The position numbers and the translations under genes are program-made. Shown piece after piece: positions 23,954-32,601 of a DNA stretch of 64,000 bases. Each line of letters opens with the position of its first letter. Positions within the stretch are counted from its first letter, which is position 1. A model generated the notes under the pieces. The model saw nothing but the letters and a program-made list of their open reading frames with translations, searched no databases and had not been told where the DNA came from. Origin of the DNA: Gemmatimonadota bacterium (GTDB taxonomy: Bacteria > Gemmatimonadota > Gemmatimonadetes > Gemmatimonadales > GWC2-71-9); assembly GCA_003169895.1 (NCBI GenBank), contig PNAE01000007.1:564967-628966 (forward strand), written 5' to 3'.

Positions 23954-26221
23954 TTACCGCCGGAAAAGGTAGGCGACTTTCACGAAGAATCCGTCCTGCT
24001 CCCGCCGCAGGTCGCGAAACGTCAGCGCCCGGTCGCCGTCGAGCGTCGATCCGTAGCCCAGGAACACGACCGTACCCGGATGCGGCTGGTACGATGCCAG
24101 CCAGTCGATTCGCAGGCTATCAGTCCGCGACGCTCCGACCGGTGTGCCGTTGATTGCCAGCGGAAGGCCTGTTGCGGCGTCCTCGAGCGCTGCCTGCCGC
24201 TGCGAACGGTATTCGGCGACGACGCGAAAGAAGAGCGCGCGATTGGGTTGTACTTCAAGCTTGAGGCGCGGGATGATCGTGCGAGCGAACTCGGTCCCGT
24301 CGCGGGCTCGCCGCAAGCGCGAATAAGTAAGTGTGGCGAAGAGCCGGGTCGCTTGCGTGGGGCGAACGGTCAGCGTGCCGGTGATGTTGAGCGCGCTTCC
24401 GCGCGCTGCTTCCGGGAAGATCGTCGTAGTGCCGCCCGCGACGCCGAGAGCCGCCTCGTAATGCTGGAACAGCGGCGTACCGACGGTGAGAGTACCGGCG
24501 ACTGCGCCAAACACGCCGCTGGAGGGTGTGAATGGCACCAGACCGCTCGGACCGGAGAGCGCGTACTGCGCGTAGGTGGCGGGATCGAATCGCACGAATG
24601 CGTCGGCGACGGTTCCGTTCACGTTCCAGCCACCTCGCAATCGCACGGACCCGTTCAGGTCGCCATCACCCTCGATAGGCCGGTGGCGCAAGAAATCATT
24701 GTATCGCCATACCTGCGGCAGCCCGCCATACACGGTGACCTGCTCGATCAGTGCCTTGCGTGGGCCGTACCACGAGAATCGGTTGAAGGCGTGCCCCATG
24801 ACCACGCCAGTCCGCGGGACGAAACCGCTCTGCGCGGCGAAGTCCTGATCGATGCCGGTAAGCTTGTAATTGAAGCCCCAGCCCCGCCCGGTGCGGTCGT
24901 ACTCCAGATCCCAGAGCGGGGCGGTCCGGGTGGTGCCGCCCGACGAGTCGCGCGTGGACGAGCCCGCGAGTTGCGCCTGCACGTAATACACGCCGCCAAA
25001 GAGCAGCCGGGTGTCGGCCGATGCGACCCGGTTGAACGCGCCGCTCTGCTCCCGGTCGGTCACGGTAAGACCTGCCGCCGAGTTGGCCCCGATGTCACGG
25101 CGAACGCGGGTAAGGTTGGCCACTGCGTCCGGCGCGCCGGCCTCCTGGTCGACGGCGGTCAGCTGCGCGACGGTCCAGGCGCCGAACTTGCCGGTCAACT
25201 TCGCGCCGCCGGCGGGATCAGCGATGGTACGCGTGTAGACCAGATTGTTGGGCGAGGCGAACAACTCGATCCCTTCGAGGAAGAAGGGCCGACGCTCGGG
25301 ATAGAACAGCGCAAACCGCTGGTTGATCGTGACCAGACCCGCATCGGACTCGACCTGCGAAAAATCCGGGTTGATCGTGCCGTCGACGGTGAGGTTCGTG
25401 AAGCCGAAACGCAGGTTGCCGCCGACCGCCGGCTGCACGTCGCCACGGCTGAACGACCCGTCCGCCTGCCGATTGCCGGGCAGTTGTGCGGTCACCTCCG
25501 GTTCCAGTTCGACGACGACGCCGCGGTGAATGCCGTGGATCCCGGTGATCGTGCCGGCTTGCGCCAGGAATGATTCGCTCGCACGCCGGACATCGGTCCA
25601 GGTATCCTCGTATCCGGTGCGCTGCGTCAATCGGTCGACGTTGATCCCCCAGGTCTGCTCATCACCGCCTCCGTACCGGAGCGACTTGAACGGAATCCGC
25701 ATCTCGATCACGTACCCGAAAGCGGTGCGCTGTCCGCTGCTCTGGTACTGGAAGTCGGGATTCCGGTCGATCGTCCCCGAGGTGAAGCCGCTGGCGGAAA
25801 AACCTCCTTCGCTGCGGACGCCGTCGTCCTGCACGCCGAGGGGATTGCTGCCGAAGAAATACGCCCGGCGTCGGTCATTGAACGTATCGAGGTAGATCAT
25901 CACCTCGTCGTCACTGGCGATGTTGTCACGGCTGGCGACAGTGGCGTGTACCAAGTCCGGCTCCCGGTCGTACGCGAGGATACCGAAGTAGATGGCGGTG
26001 GGAGAGTACCACACGAGTACCACGGTCGAATCCTCGGCAGGGCGTGAATCGACCGGGCGATACTGCTTGAAGCCATCGAGCCGGGCTGCCTGGCGCCATA
26101 CCGGCTCGTCAAGGAGGCCATCGACCGCGATATCCGCCTCGATCCGCGGGATGCGGACGGAAGGAGCCTGCCCAGCGAGCTTCGTGGCGAATAGGAGTCC
26201 CAGGAACAAGGTCGATTTCAT
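23954..26221 (-). CDS. DUF5916 outer-membrane protein with CBM9-like N-terminal domain
   Basis: 755 residues from ATG 26221, with a short signal (STLFLGLLFATKLAGQ). Residues about 25-200 form a carbohydrate-binding family 9-like domain (IAVDGLLDEPVWRQAARLDGF, SDDEVMIYLDTFNDRRRAYFF). The rest is DUF5916, a predicted barrel, with GINVDRLTQRTGYEDTWTDV, FFLEGIELF and a C-terminus FVKVAYLFRR. Such proteins are common in Gemmatimonadota and Bacteroidota, next to peptidase or glycan genes; the role is not known. TATCTT lies 8 bases before the ATG. Confidence 0.85.
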   Translation of the reverse strand: MKSTLFLGLLFATKLAGQAPSVRIPRIEADIAVDGLLDEPVWRQAARLDGFKQYRPVDSRPAEDSTVVLVWYSPTAIYFGILAYDREPDLVHATVASRDNIASDDEVMIYLDTFNDRRRAYFFGSNPLGVQDDGVRSEGGFSASGFTSGTIDRNPDFQYQSSGQRTAFGYVIEMRIPFKSLRYGGGDEQTWGINVDRLTQRTGYEDTWTDVRRASESFLAQAGTITGIHGIHRGVVVELEPEVTAQLPGNRQADGSFSRGDVQPAVGGNLRFGFTNLTVDGTINPDFSQVESDAGLVTINQRFALFYPERRPFFLEGIELFASPNNLVYTRTIADPAGGAKLTGKFGAWTVAQLTAVDQEAGAPDAVANLTRVRRDIGANSAAGLTVTDREQSGAFNRVASADTRLLFGGVYYVQAQLAGSSTRDSSGGTTRTAPLWDLEYDRTGRGWGFNYKLTGIDQDFAAQSGFVPRTGVVMGHAFNRFSWYGPRKALIEQVTVYGGLPQVWRYNDFLRHRPIEGDGDLNGSVRLRGGWNVNGTVADAFVRFDPATYAQYALSGPSGLVPFTPSSGVFGAVAGTLTVGTPLFQHYEAALGVAGGTTTIFPEAARGSALNITGTLTVRPTQATRLFATLTYSRLRRARDGTEFARTIIPRLKLEVQPNRALFFRVVAEYRSQRQAALEDAATGLPLAINGTPVGASRTDSLRIDWLASYQPHPGTVVFLGYGSTLDGDRALTFRDLRREQDGFFVKVAYLFRR

Positions 26222-26229
26222 TGCGGCGG

Positions 26230-26235
26230 AAGATA
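26230..26235 (-). promoter_or_regulatory. Possible -10 box of the DUF5916 gene
   Basis: Minus-strand TATCTT ends 8 bases before ATG 26221. It fits the TANNNT pattern seen elsewhere, with slightly longer spacing. Confidence 0.4.
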
Positions 26236-26247
26236 TGGACAACAGGC

Positions 26248-26315
26248 GTGAAACGTAAAACGGGGTCTCCGATTCAATTGGAGCCCCGTTTCACCATTCA
26301 CGTTTCACGTTTCAC
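26248..26315. repeat. Heptad-repeat palindrome H5
   Basis: Left arm: GTGAAAC, GTAAAAC, then GGGGTCTCC (26248-26270). Right arm (26280-26315) read on the minus strand: GTGAAAC, GTGAAAC, GTGAATG, GTGAAAC, then GGGGCTCC. The arms share the inner GGGGxxCC and differ by two whole 7-bp units. The loop is about 9 bases. It separates the stop of the MacB-like operon (26333) from the DUF5916 gene. Confidence 0.85.
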
Positions 26316-26332
26316 ACCTGATGTCTTGCGGC

Positions 26333-27547
26333 CTACTCGTACCTCAGGGCCTGAATCGGATCCAGCCCCGCCGCGCGCTTGGCCGGCCAGAGCCCAAAGA
26401 ACAAGCCGACCAGGCCGGAGAATGCAAACGAACTGATGATGGCGACCGGCGAGATGACCGTCGTCGTGCCGTACTGCTTGCTCACGAAGACCGAGGCAGC
26501 GACACCGATCAGGATCCCGAGCGTGCCGCCGGAAATGCACAACACCAGGGCTTCAACGAGGAACTGCAGCATGATGGTGAGCTTGGTTGCGCCCAGCGCC
26601 TTGCGGATGCCGATCTCCTTGGTGCGTTCGGTAACCGACACCAGCATGATGTTCATGATACCGATGCCGCCAACGATGAGCGACACGGCGGCGATGGACA
26701 GGAGCAGGGTCGAGAAGGTCTGCGCCGTCTGCTGCTGGGTCGCCAGGAAGTCCTTGGGGGAGCGGATCTGGAAGTTGTCATCCTGCCCGGGCCGGAGCTT
26801 GTGCTGCTTGCGGAGGACGCGTTCAATGTCGACCATCCCCTGTTCCAGCGGCGTGCCGCCGCGCACGATAACCGAGATCGAACGGAGCAGGTCGTTACCG
26901 AATACGCGGTAGCGGGCGGTGCTGAGCGGAATGAGGATCTGCTCGTCCGGATTCTGGAAGCCGGTCGAACCCTTGGAGCTGAGCACGCCGATCACCTCGA
27001 ACGGAATCTGACGGATCGTGATGGTCTGGCCGATCAGCGCGGTGGGGTTTGCGTCGAGCAGCTTCGGCACGTCAGATCCGATGACAGCGTAGCGTTCCCG
27101 TGCCGCGTCGTCACCATCGGTGAAATACCGACCGTTGGTGATGGTGTAGTTGTGCGCGGAAACGTAGTTCGCCGTCGTACCGACGATGCTGGTGTTGATG
27201 TTGTTGTTGAGATAGACGACCTGCTGGTTGCGTGACAACTCCGGCACAACTGCCACCAGCGTGGTCGCCTCCACCTTGAGCGAATCTGCGTCGGCCACGT
27301 GCATCGCGGCCCGATCCTGCGTCGCAGCGCCGCCCATGCCACGCCCCATGCCGGGGTTGATGGTGATCAGGTTCGCACCGAGGGCATTGATGCGGTCCTG
27401 CACCGCTTTCTGGGCACCGCTGCCCATTGCCACTACCGTGATCACCGCCGCAACGCCGATGATGACGCCCAGCATCGTCAGGGCCGCGCGGAGCTTGTTG
27501 GCGCGGATGCTGCCGAAGGCGACCCGGACCGTTTCACCGATCAGCAT
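26333..27547 (-). CDS. MacB-like ABC transporter permease
   Basis: 404 residues. One N-terminal membrane helix (ALTMLGVIIGVAAVITVVAMGSG, residues 20-42) is followed by a large periplasmic MacB domain (about 45-270) and three C-terminal helices with the FtsX-type segment (TKEIGIRKALGATKLTIMLQFLVE). It lacks its own ATPase, which is a separate gene in this operon. Forms a tripartite efflux or lipoprotein/peptide export pump with the MacA-like adaptor and TolC-like channel encoded upstream. ATG 27547 overlaps the MacA stop by one base (TGATG). Last gene of the operon. Confidence 0.92.
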   Translation of the reverse strand: MLIGETVRVAFGSIRANKLRAALTMLGVIIGVAAVITVVAMGSGAQKAVQDRINALGANLITINPGMGRGMGGAATQDRAAMHVADADSLKVEATTLVAVVPELSRNQQVVYLNNNINTSIVGTTANYVSAHNYTITNGRYFTDGDDAARERYAVIGSDVPKLLDANPTALIGQTITIRQIPFEVIGVLSSKGSTGFQNPDEQILIPLSTARYRVFGNDLLRSISVIVRGGTPLEQGMVDIERVLRKQHKLRPGQDDNFQIRSPKDFLATQQQTAQTFSTLLLSIAAVSLIVGGIGIMNIMLVSVTERTKEIGIRKALGATKLTIMLQFLVEALVLCISGGTLGILIGVAASVFVSKQYGTTTVISPVAIISSFAFSGLVGLFFGLWPAKRAAGLDPIQALRYE

Positions 27548-29097
27548 CAGGGACTGCCTCTCCCGCCGCGGGCCGCGCCGGGTGCCGCGGTGGCGCCGGG
27601 AGTACCCGCCGCAGGCTTTGCCTGGCCCGGGAGGCCGGAGTTCTGACTCATCCGCTGCTGCAGTTGTTGCTGACTCTGCACCAGCGACGCGCTCGGCAGC
27701 ATCAACACCGAATCGCCTTCCGCGAGGCCGACCTTGACTTCGGAGTAGTCGAGATCGGTGAGCCCCGTCTGGATGTAGACCGGCTTGGCCTTGCGATTCT
27801 TCAGTGTGAACACGATATAGCGCCCGCCAGAACTGAAGTCGCCGCCACCGCGACCGCCGCGTCCACCCCGGCCACCACTCGTTCCATTCCCACCACCGGC
27901 CATCCCGGCCCGACCACCGCTGGTCCCGGCGTTGTCGGTCGCACCACTGCCGCCGCGGCTGCTGCTATCGCCCCCGCCGCTCCGTCGGCCGTGCTTGCTC
28001 CCACTGGTATCAGCGGCAGCACGCCGTCCGCCGCGAGTGGTGTCGGGCATCACGGCGCCGGCATTCGGCGGCGGCAATGGCGCTTGCGCGCCGGTATCCG
28101 ACTGCTGCGCCATCTGGTCGGTAAACGTCTTCTTGGCATCCGCCAGCATCTGCTGCAAGTCGGTGGGGTTGATGCCGAGCACCGTTCCCGCACTCGTGAC
28201 GTCCTTTTCGGTGCGCAGTGCGGCGTTCGGGACGGTAAGCACGTTGTTGCGCTGCCCCACGGCGATCCGCACGTCGGCATTCATGCCTGGCTTGAGCAGG
28301 TTGTCCTTGTTGCCGATGCGGATGTCGACCGGGAACATGGTGACATTCTGGATCGTGTCAGCCTGCGGCTCGATCTTGAGCACTTCGCCCTTGAACGGCC
28401 GATTCGGAAACGCCGCGACAATCACGTCGGCCTGCTGACCGGGGTGTAGCTTGCCGACGTCCGTCTCGTCCACCCAGGTCTTGACCTGGACGAGGGACAG
28501 GTCGGCCATCGTGAGAATCACGGTGCCGCCGCTGGCGCTGCTGTTGGGCGACGAGATCACCGTGCCACGCTGCACCGCCTCGGCGATCACCGTGCCGGTG
28601 ATCGGCGCCAGCACCTGCGTGTCACCCAGCCCGATCTTCGCGTTCTCGAGCGCAATGTTGTCGCGCACCACGGCTGCGTTAGCCACCGACTTTGCCAGCT
28701 GCGCGGCCTCCAGCTCCTGCTGGGTGACCGCACGGGCGGCGAACAGGTCCTGCTCGCGCTTGAGCTGGGCCTGGGCGTTCGCCAGCTGCGCACTGTCGAC
28801 TTGCAGCGTGGCCTTGGCGGTCGCCACGTCGTTCGCCGGAATGCGCTGATCGACCTGCACGATCAGCGTGCCGTGCTTCACCACGTCGCCGGTTGACACC
28901 TTGACGTCCAGGATTTCGCCGGACGCCTTGGATTTGACCTGGACAATGGTGTCCGGATTGATCGCGCCCGACGCCTGCGCCGTGACGATGATGTCACGCC
29001 GCTGGACTGGAACCGCCTGGTAGATCGGCGCCGGTGGCGGCTTGTGACATGCGCCGACAAACAGGAGCGCCAGCACGAAGCGTAGAGCGGACTTCAC
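27547..29097 (-). CDS. MacA-like membrane-fusion adaptor with Gly-rich insertion
   Basis: 516 residues, longer than usual. Lipoprotein-type start with Cys17 (LLFVGACHK). The lipoyl/hairpin/beta-barrel layout is intact: [19 protein letters not shown], a coiled-coil hairpin (about 95-155), then [11 protein letters not shown] and [11 protein letters not shown]. Residues 356-426 are a Gly/Ser/Arg-rich low-complexity insertion within the membrane-proximal domain, after which the beta structure resumes ([14 protein letters not shown]). The GTG start overlaps the ATPase stop as GTGA. A second Gly-rich stretch closes the C-terminus. Confidence 0.9.
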   Translation of the reverse strand: MKSALRFVLALLFVGACHKPPPAPIYQAVPVQRRDIIVTAQASGAINPDTIVQVKSKASGEILDVKVSTGDVVKHGTLIVQVDQRIPANDVATAKATLQVDSAQLANAQAQLKREQDLFAARAVTQQELEAAQLAKSVANAAVVRDNIALENAKIGLGDTQVLAPITGTVIAEAVQRGTVISSPNSSASGGTVILTMADLSLVQVKTWVDETDVGKLHPGQQADVIVAAFPNRPFKGEVLKIEPQADTIQNVTMFPVDIRIGNKDNLLKPGMNADVRIAVGQRNNVLTVPNAALRTEKDVTSAGTVLGINPTDLQQMLADAKKTFTDQMAQQSDTGAQAPLPPPNAGAVMPDTTRGGRRAAADTSGSKHGRRSGGGDSSSRGGSGATDNAGTSGGRAGMAGGGNGTSGGRGGRGGRGGGDFSSGGRYIVFTLKNRKAKPVYIQTGLTDLDYSEVKVGLAEGDSVLMLPSASLVQSQQQLQQRMSQNSGLPGQAKPAAGTPGATAAPGAARGGRGSP

Positions 29098-29852
29098 GAG
29101 GCAACCTCCGCAGAACTTGTGTCGCGCGCGACCTTGCCGTCCTTGAGTATGATCTGACGGTTGGCGTGCGCGGCGATATCAGGCTCATGGGTGACGATGA
29201 TGATGGTCTGCCCATCGGCATGCAGCTTCTTGAAGAGATTCATGATCTCTTCGGAGGTCGTCGAATCGAGATTACCGGTTGGCTCGTCCGCCAGCAGGAT
29301 CGACGGGTTGTTGACCAGGGCGCGCGCGATCGCAACGCGCTGCCGCTGACCGCCCGACAACTCGTTGGGCTTGTGGTCCATGCGATCGCCGAGGCCGACG
29401 GACGTGAGCGCTCCCTTGGCGCGCTCACGTCGCACCTTGCTCGATGCGCCGGCGTACACCAGCGGCAATTCGACGTTGGCCAGTGCCGACGCGCGCGGCA
29501 GCAGGTTGAACGTCTGGAAGACGAAGCCAATCTCCTTGTTCCGGATCCGGGCCAGCGCGTCATCCCCCAGTTCGCTGACCCGGTAGCCGTTGAGCCAGTA
29601 CTCCCCTTCGCTTGGCGTGTCGAGGCAGCCGATCAGATTCATCATCGTCGACTTGCCGGAGCCTGACGGACCCATGATGGCGACGAACTCGTTCTTCCGG
29701 ATCGTCATGTCGACGCCCTGCAGCGCGCGCACCCGCTCGGTACCCATCTGATATTCGCGCTGCAGGTTCCGCGTGACGATCACCGCGTCACGCGGAACGT
29801 CGGCGGGGAGTGCGGCCATCCGCTCGGCGGTGGTCCTGATGTCCTTGGCCAC
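29094..29852 (-). CDS. MacB-type ABC transporter ATPase
   Basis: 252 residues from GTG 29852, whose G is also the last base of the TolC stop (TAGTG). Walker [11 protein letters not shown]-loop [11 protein letters not shown], signature [15 protein letters not shown], Walker [14 protein letters not shown] and the switch His in VTHEPDIA are all present. It belongs to the LolD/MacB group that drives mechanotransmission pumps. A Gln/Arg linker at the start ([20 protein letters not shown]) is not conserved. Pairs with the permease two genes downstream. Confidence 0.94.
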   Translation of the reverse strand: MAKDIRTTAERMAALPADVPRDAVIVTRNLQREYQMGTERVRALQGVDMTIRKNEFVAIMGPSGSGKSTMMNLIGCLDTPSEGEYWLNGYRVSELGDDALARIRNKEIGFVFQTFNLLPRASALANVELPLVYAGASSKVRRERAKGALTSVGLGDRMDHKPNELSGGQRQRVAIARALVNNPSILLADEPTGNLDSTTSEEIMNLFKKLHADGQTIIIVTHEPDIAAHANRQIILKDGKVARDTSSAEVAS

Positions 29853-31174
29853 TAGAGTCTCCGTCCGATGAGAGCTTCCAACTGGGCTTTCGCCTGCAGC
29901 CACGCGAATCGCGCCTGGACCAGGCTGACCTGTGCCTGCGTCAGCAACAGCTGCGCTTGGTCCACGTCCACGATCGTCGCGTTGCTGCCGATCTGATACC
30001 GCGCCACTACGACCCGGAGGTTCTCCGTCGAGGCGTCAACCGATGTCTGCGCCACGATTATTTGCGCCTGGGTGCTCGCCAGCGACACCAGCTGTTGCGT
30101 CACCGACGCGGTCACCGCCAGCTGCTCGTCGGCGAGCAGTGCATTCGCGTTATCGACCTGCACCGCCGCCTGCTCGATCTGCAGCTCACGAGAAAAGCCG
30201 TTGAACAGGGGCCAGCTGAGGCTCAGGTTGAGCGACCGGCTCTGGCGGAGGGTGTAGTTCGAGTCGGCATTGTTGCCGCTGTAACCCAGCCCCGCCGACA
30301 GGCCCAGCGTGGGCCAGTAACTGCTCTTGCTCGAGGCATACGAGGCGCGCGCCGCGTTCACGTTCGCCACGAACGTGCGCACGGCCGGCGAGTTGGCGAG
30401 CGCCTCGTTGCGAATCGCCGTCGTGTCGAAGGTCGGCATGGAGCGGTAATACGACGAGTCGTCGATTGCGGCAACCAGCCGGGGAGCGCCGACCAGATGG
30501 CCGAGATTGGCCTCGGCGGTCACCAGCTGCGCGTCCGCCTGCAGCACGGCAAGTTGTGCGTTGGCCAGCGTGACCAGCGCGCTGAGTGAATCAGAGCGAG
30601 CCGCCGACCCCGCCTGCAGCTTGGCGACCGCCACCCGCAGTTGCGCCTCCGCGCTCACGGCGCTGGCAGAGTCCACCCGGGCCAGCTGCCCGGCGGCGAG
30701 GACCGCAAAAAAGGCATTCGTCACGGTCAGCACGTTCTGCGCCTTCGTGTTCAGCAGGTTGGCGTCGGCGAACACCTCGTTCGCGCGGGCCGCCGCCAGA
30801 TCGTTGCTGCGCCGGAATCCGTCGAACAGCGTCAGGCTCGAGCTGGCGCTCATCGACACCGACTGGCTGCTACGGTTGCCGCTGATGATCTGACCGGTGT
30901 TCGGGTCGGAGCGCGACGGCCCTTGCGAGAACGATCGACTGCCACCCGACGACACGGAGAGCGAAGGCAGGAAGGCACCATGCCTCGCCCGAACCGTGGC
31001 TTCGTCGACGCTCACGGTTCCTTGCGCGGAAATGATCGATGGCTGTGTCTGTTCCGACAGCTTGATCGCCTGCTCGAGCGTGACCGCGGTGACTGGCACC
31101 TGCTGCGCCGTGAGCGGGCTGGTGAAAACAAGCGCCGCGATAGCGGCGCTCAGAAGCTTCTCAGTGCGGTCCAC
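29852..31174 (-). CDS. TolC-family outer-membrane channel
   Basis: 440 residues from GTG 31174, with GAGGAGG about 8 bases upstream. A signal peptide ends at SPLTAQ. Two tandem OEP repeats form the TolC barrel and helical tunnel; marks include [18 protein letters not shown] at the start, [15 protein letters not shown] in the second half and ending [18 protein letters not shown]. Coding overlaps the Spy-like gene by 14 bases. Serves as the exit duct for the MacA/MacB-like parts downstream. Confidence 0.92.
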   Translation of the reverse strand: MDRTEKLLSAAIAALVFTSPLTAQQVPVTAVTLEQAIKLSEQTQPSIISAQGTVSVDEATVRARHGAFLPSLSVSSGGSRSFSQGPSRSDPNTGQIISGNRSSQSVSMSASSSLTLFDGFRRSNDLAAARANEVFADANLLNTKAQNVLTVTNAFFAVLAAGQLARVDSASAVSAEAQLRVAVAKLQAGSAARSDSLSALVTLANAQLAVLQADAQLVTAEANLGHLVGAPRLVAAIDDSSYYRSMPTFDTTAIRNEALANSPAVRTFVANVNAARASYASSKSSYWPTLGLSAGLGYSGNNADSNYTLRQSRSLNLSLSWPLFNGFSRELQIEQAAVQVDNANALLADEQLAVTASVTQQLVSLASTQAQIIVAQTSVDASTENLRVVVARYQIGSNATIVDVDQAQLLLTQAQVSLVQARFAWLQAKAQLEALIGRRL

Positions 31175-31682
31175 GATCAAATCCTCCTCGCGGACCCTGT
31201 CCGCCTGGACTCCCGGTGCAAGGTCCTCCGCTGCCGGCGGGGCCCTGGTCGCGCACCCGCTTGCGCTGCTCATCATCGGCGCGGTTCATCGAGTCATACC
31301 GCGCCTGCTGCGGAGCCGTCAGCAGCATGCGGATTTCGGTACGGGTCTGCGCCCGCCGAGTTTCGACTGCCGGCCGGATCTGCTGGAAGAGCGACTCCAT
31401 CGGCTGCCGGAGCTGCTGCCGGAGTGAATCCATCACGGTCATGCCCCGGCAGGTGATCGCCGTAATGCTGTCCCGTTTCGCGAGATCAAGATCGAGTTTC
31501 AGCCGGCGATCGAGGATGCCGCCATAGCCGCCATTACCCCGACCCGGGCCGCGCCCGCCGCGCAGGACCCAAGGCGCCTTGCCACTGCGCGCGGCCATGG
31601 CCACGCTTGCGCCGCCGACGATCAGCCCGAGGACGAATGCCAAGCCCACCACCGTCATCGCACGGGTGCGTGAGGCGATCAC
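31161..31682 (-). CDS. Spy/CpxP-like periplasmic sensor protein
   Basis: 173 residues from GTG 31682 (GTGA overlap with the upstream stop). One N-terminal membrane helix (TVVGLAFVLGLIVGGASVAM), a Gly/Arg-rich linker, then a helical domain (LKLDLDLAKRDSITAITCRG, TRTEIRMLLTAPQQARYDSM) that resembles the LTxxQ-type Spy/CpxP/ZraP and CnrX metal-sensor fold. The C-terminus is Gly/Pro-rich with a final His. Probably a periplasmic stress sensor or chaperone for the ECF sigma system encoded here. Membrane topology is inferred. Confidence 0.7.
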   Translation of the reverse strand: MIASRTRAMTVVGLAFVLGLIVGGASVAMAARSGKAPWVLRGGRGPGRGNGGYGGILDRRLKLDLDLAKRDSITAITCRGMTVMDSLRQQLRQPMESLFQQIRPAVETRRAQTRTEIRMLLTAPQQARYDSMNRADDEQRKRVRDQGPAGSGGPCTGSPGGQGPRGGFDRGPH

Positions 31683-32026
31683 GGAGTGTCCGCGGCCGTC
31701 ATCGACGCCAGCAAGATGTTCGCCCCGGGCGTCGAACCGTCGAGGAGCTGGCCGGCGGCAGACGTCACCGTGGTGGCATCTGATTCGTCGACGGCACCGA
31801 AGGCCTTCAGGCCCCAGCCTGCCAGCAGGGTGACCAGCGAGGCGGCAACCAAGCCCTGCCAGAACCAGCCCGCCAACTCTTCGTCCCAACTCCGAGGACG
31901 TTCCTGACGCAGACGGGCGCACGCGCGATTGACAAAGGCCGCGCCGAATGGCATGGCCAGCGCCTCACGCAGAGCGGCGCCCAATTCAGCGTCCGGCGCC
32001 GAATCGAACAGCGAATGTTCACTCAT
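31679..32026 (-). CDS. Small single-pass protein, probable anti-sigma factor
   Basis: 115 residues. The N-terminal part (about 1-52) is cytosolic and helical, followed by one membrane helix (WQGLVAASLVTLLAGWGLKAF) and a short outer tail. It has no HxxxCxxC zinc motif. It directly follows and overlaps an ECF sigma gene by 8 bases, the usual place of an anti-sigma factor; that is the basis for the role. The C-terminal tail is short and Thr/Ala/Asp-rich. Confidence 0.55.
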   Translation of the reverse strand: MSEHSLFDSAPDAELGAALREALAMPFGAAFVNRACARLRQERPRSWDEELAGWFWQGLVAASLVTLLAGWGLKAFGAVDESDATTVTSAAGQLLDGSTPGANILLASMTAADTP

Positions 32027-32573
32027 CCCACTCCTCCTTCACCGTGCTCAGTACCCGACGCAACGCGCGGCGGCCATGGAACACATCGGATTTCACCGTG
32101 CCTTCCGGGATCCGCAGCAGCGCCGCGATCTCGGCCTGCGCATACCCTTCAGCATCGAACAGCACCACCGCCAGCCGCTGCCGCTCCGGCAATGTGGCGA
32201 GTGCGGCGCGCAGCCTCTCACCCAGGTCGATGTCTCCTGCCTCGCGCGCCGGGTTGTCCCGGGACGCCGGCGAGATCGTATCCAGGGAATCCGCCGCCCG
32301 GACCCGCCGTCGACGTCGCAGGTCGCGCGCCGCGTTGACTACGATCTGCATCAGCCATGGCCGGAAGGCCTTGCTGGGATCGTACCGCGCGATCGCCCGC
32401 CAGGCGGAGAGAAATCCCTCTTGGGCGGCATCGTCGGCGTCTTCCCGATCCTCAAGAATCGTGTAAGCGACGCGGCGAGCCATCGCCTGGTGTAGTTCGA
32501 TCAGCGCCCCGAAGGCGTCGGCGTCGCCCTTGCCCGCCCGGGCAGCGAGCGTTGCCTCATCCACGCCCGTCAT
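32019..32573 (-). CDS. ECF RNA polymerase sigma factor of the efflux operon
   Basis: 184 residues. Region 2: FGALIELHQAMARRVAYTIL, then DREDADDAAQEGFLSAWRAI. Region 4: LATLPERQRLAVVLFDAEGY, AQAEIAALLRIPEGTVKSDV, the typical ECF recognition helix. First gene of a seven-gene overlapping operon that ends at 26333 with a tripartite pump. It likely controls that operon by autoregulation. No ribosome site or TANNNT box is obvious before ATG 32573. Confidence 0.92.
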   Translation of the reverse strand: MTGVDEATLAARAGKGDADAFGALIELHQAMARRVAYTILEDREDADDAAQEGFLSAWRAIARYDPSKAFRPWLMQIVVNAARDLRRRRRVRAADSLDTISPASRDNPAREAGDIDLGERLRAALATLPERQRLAVVLFDAEGYAQAEIAALLRIPEGTVKSDVFHGRRALRRVLSTVKEEWDE

Positions 32574-32601
32574 ACGCGGCCACTTGGAGGCAGGTTGAGG
32601 G

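Noticed and set aside
24080-25573. A 497-codon open frame on the plus strand opposite the DUF5916 gene
   Set aside because: It lies wholly antisense to a clear DUF5916 protein; its translation is Arg/Gly/Ala-rich with no family motif, the usual shadow of a high-GC gene.
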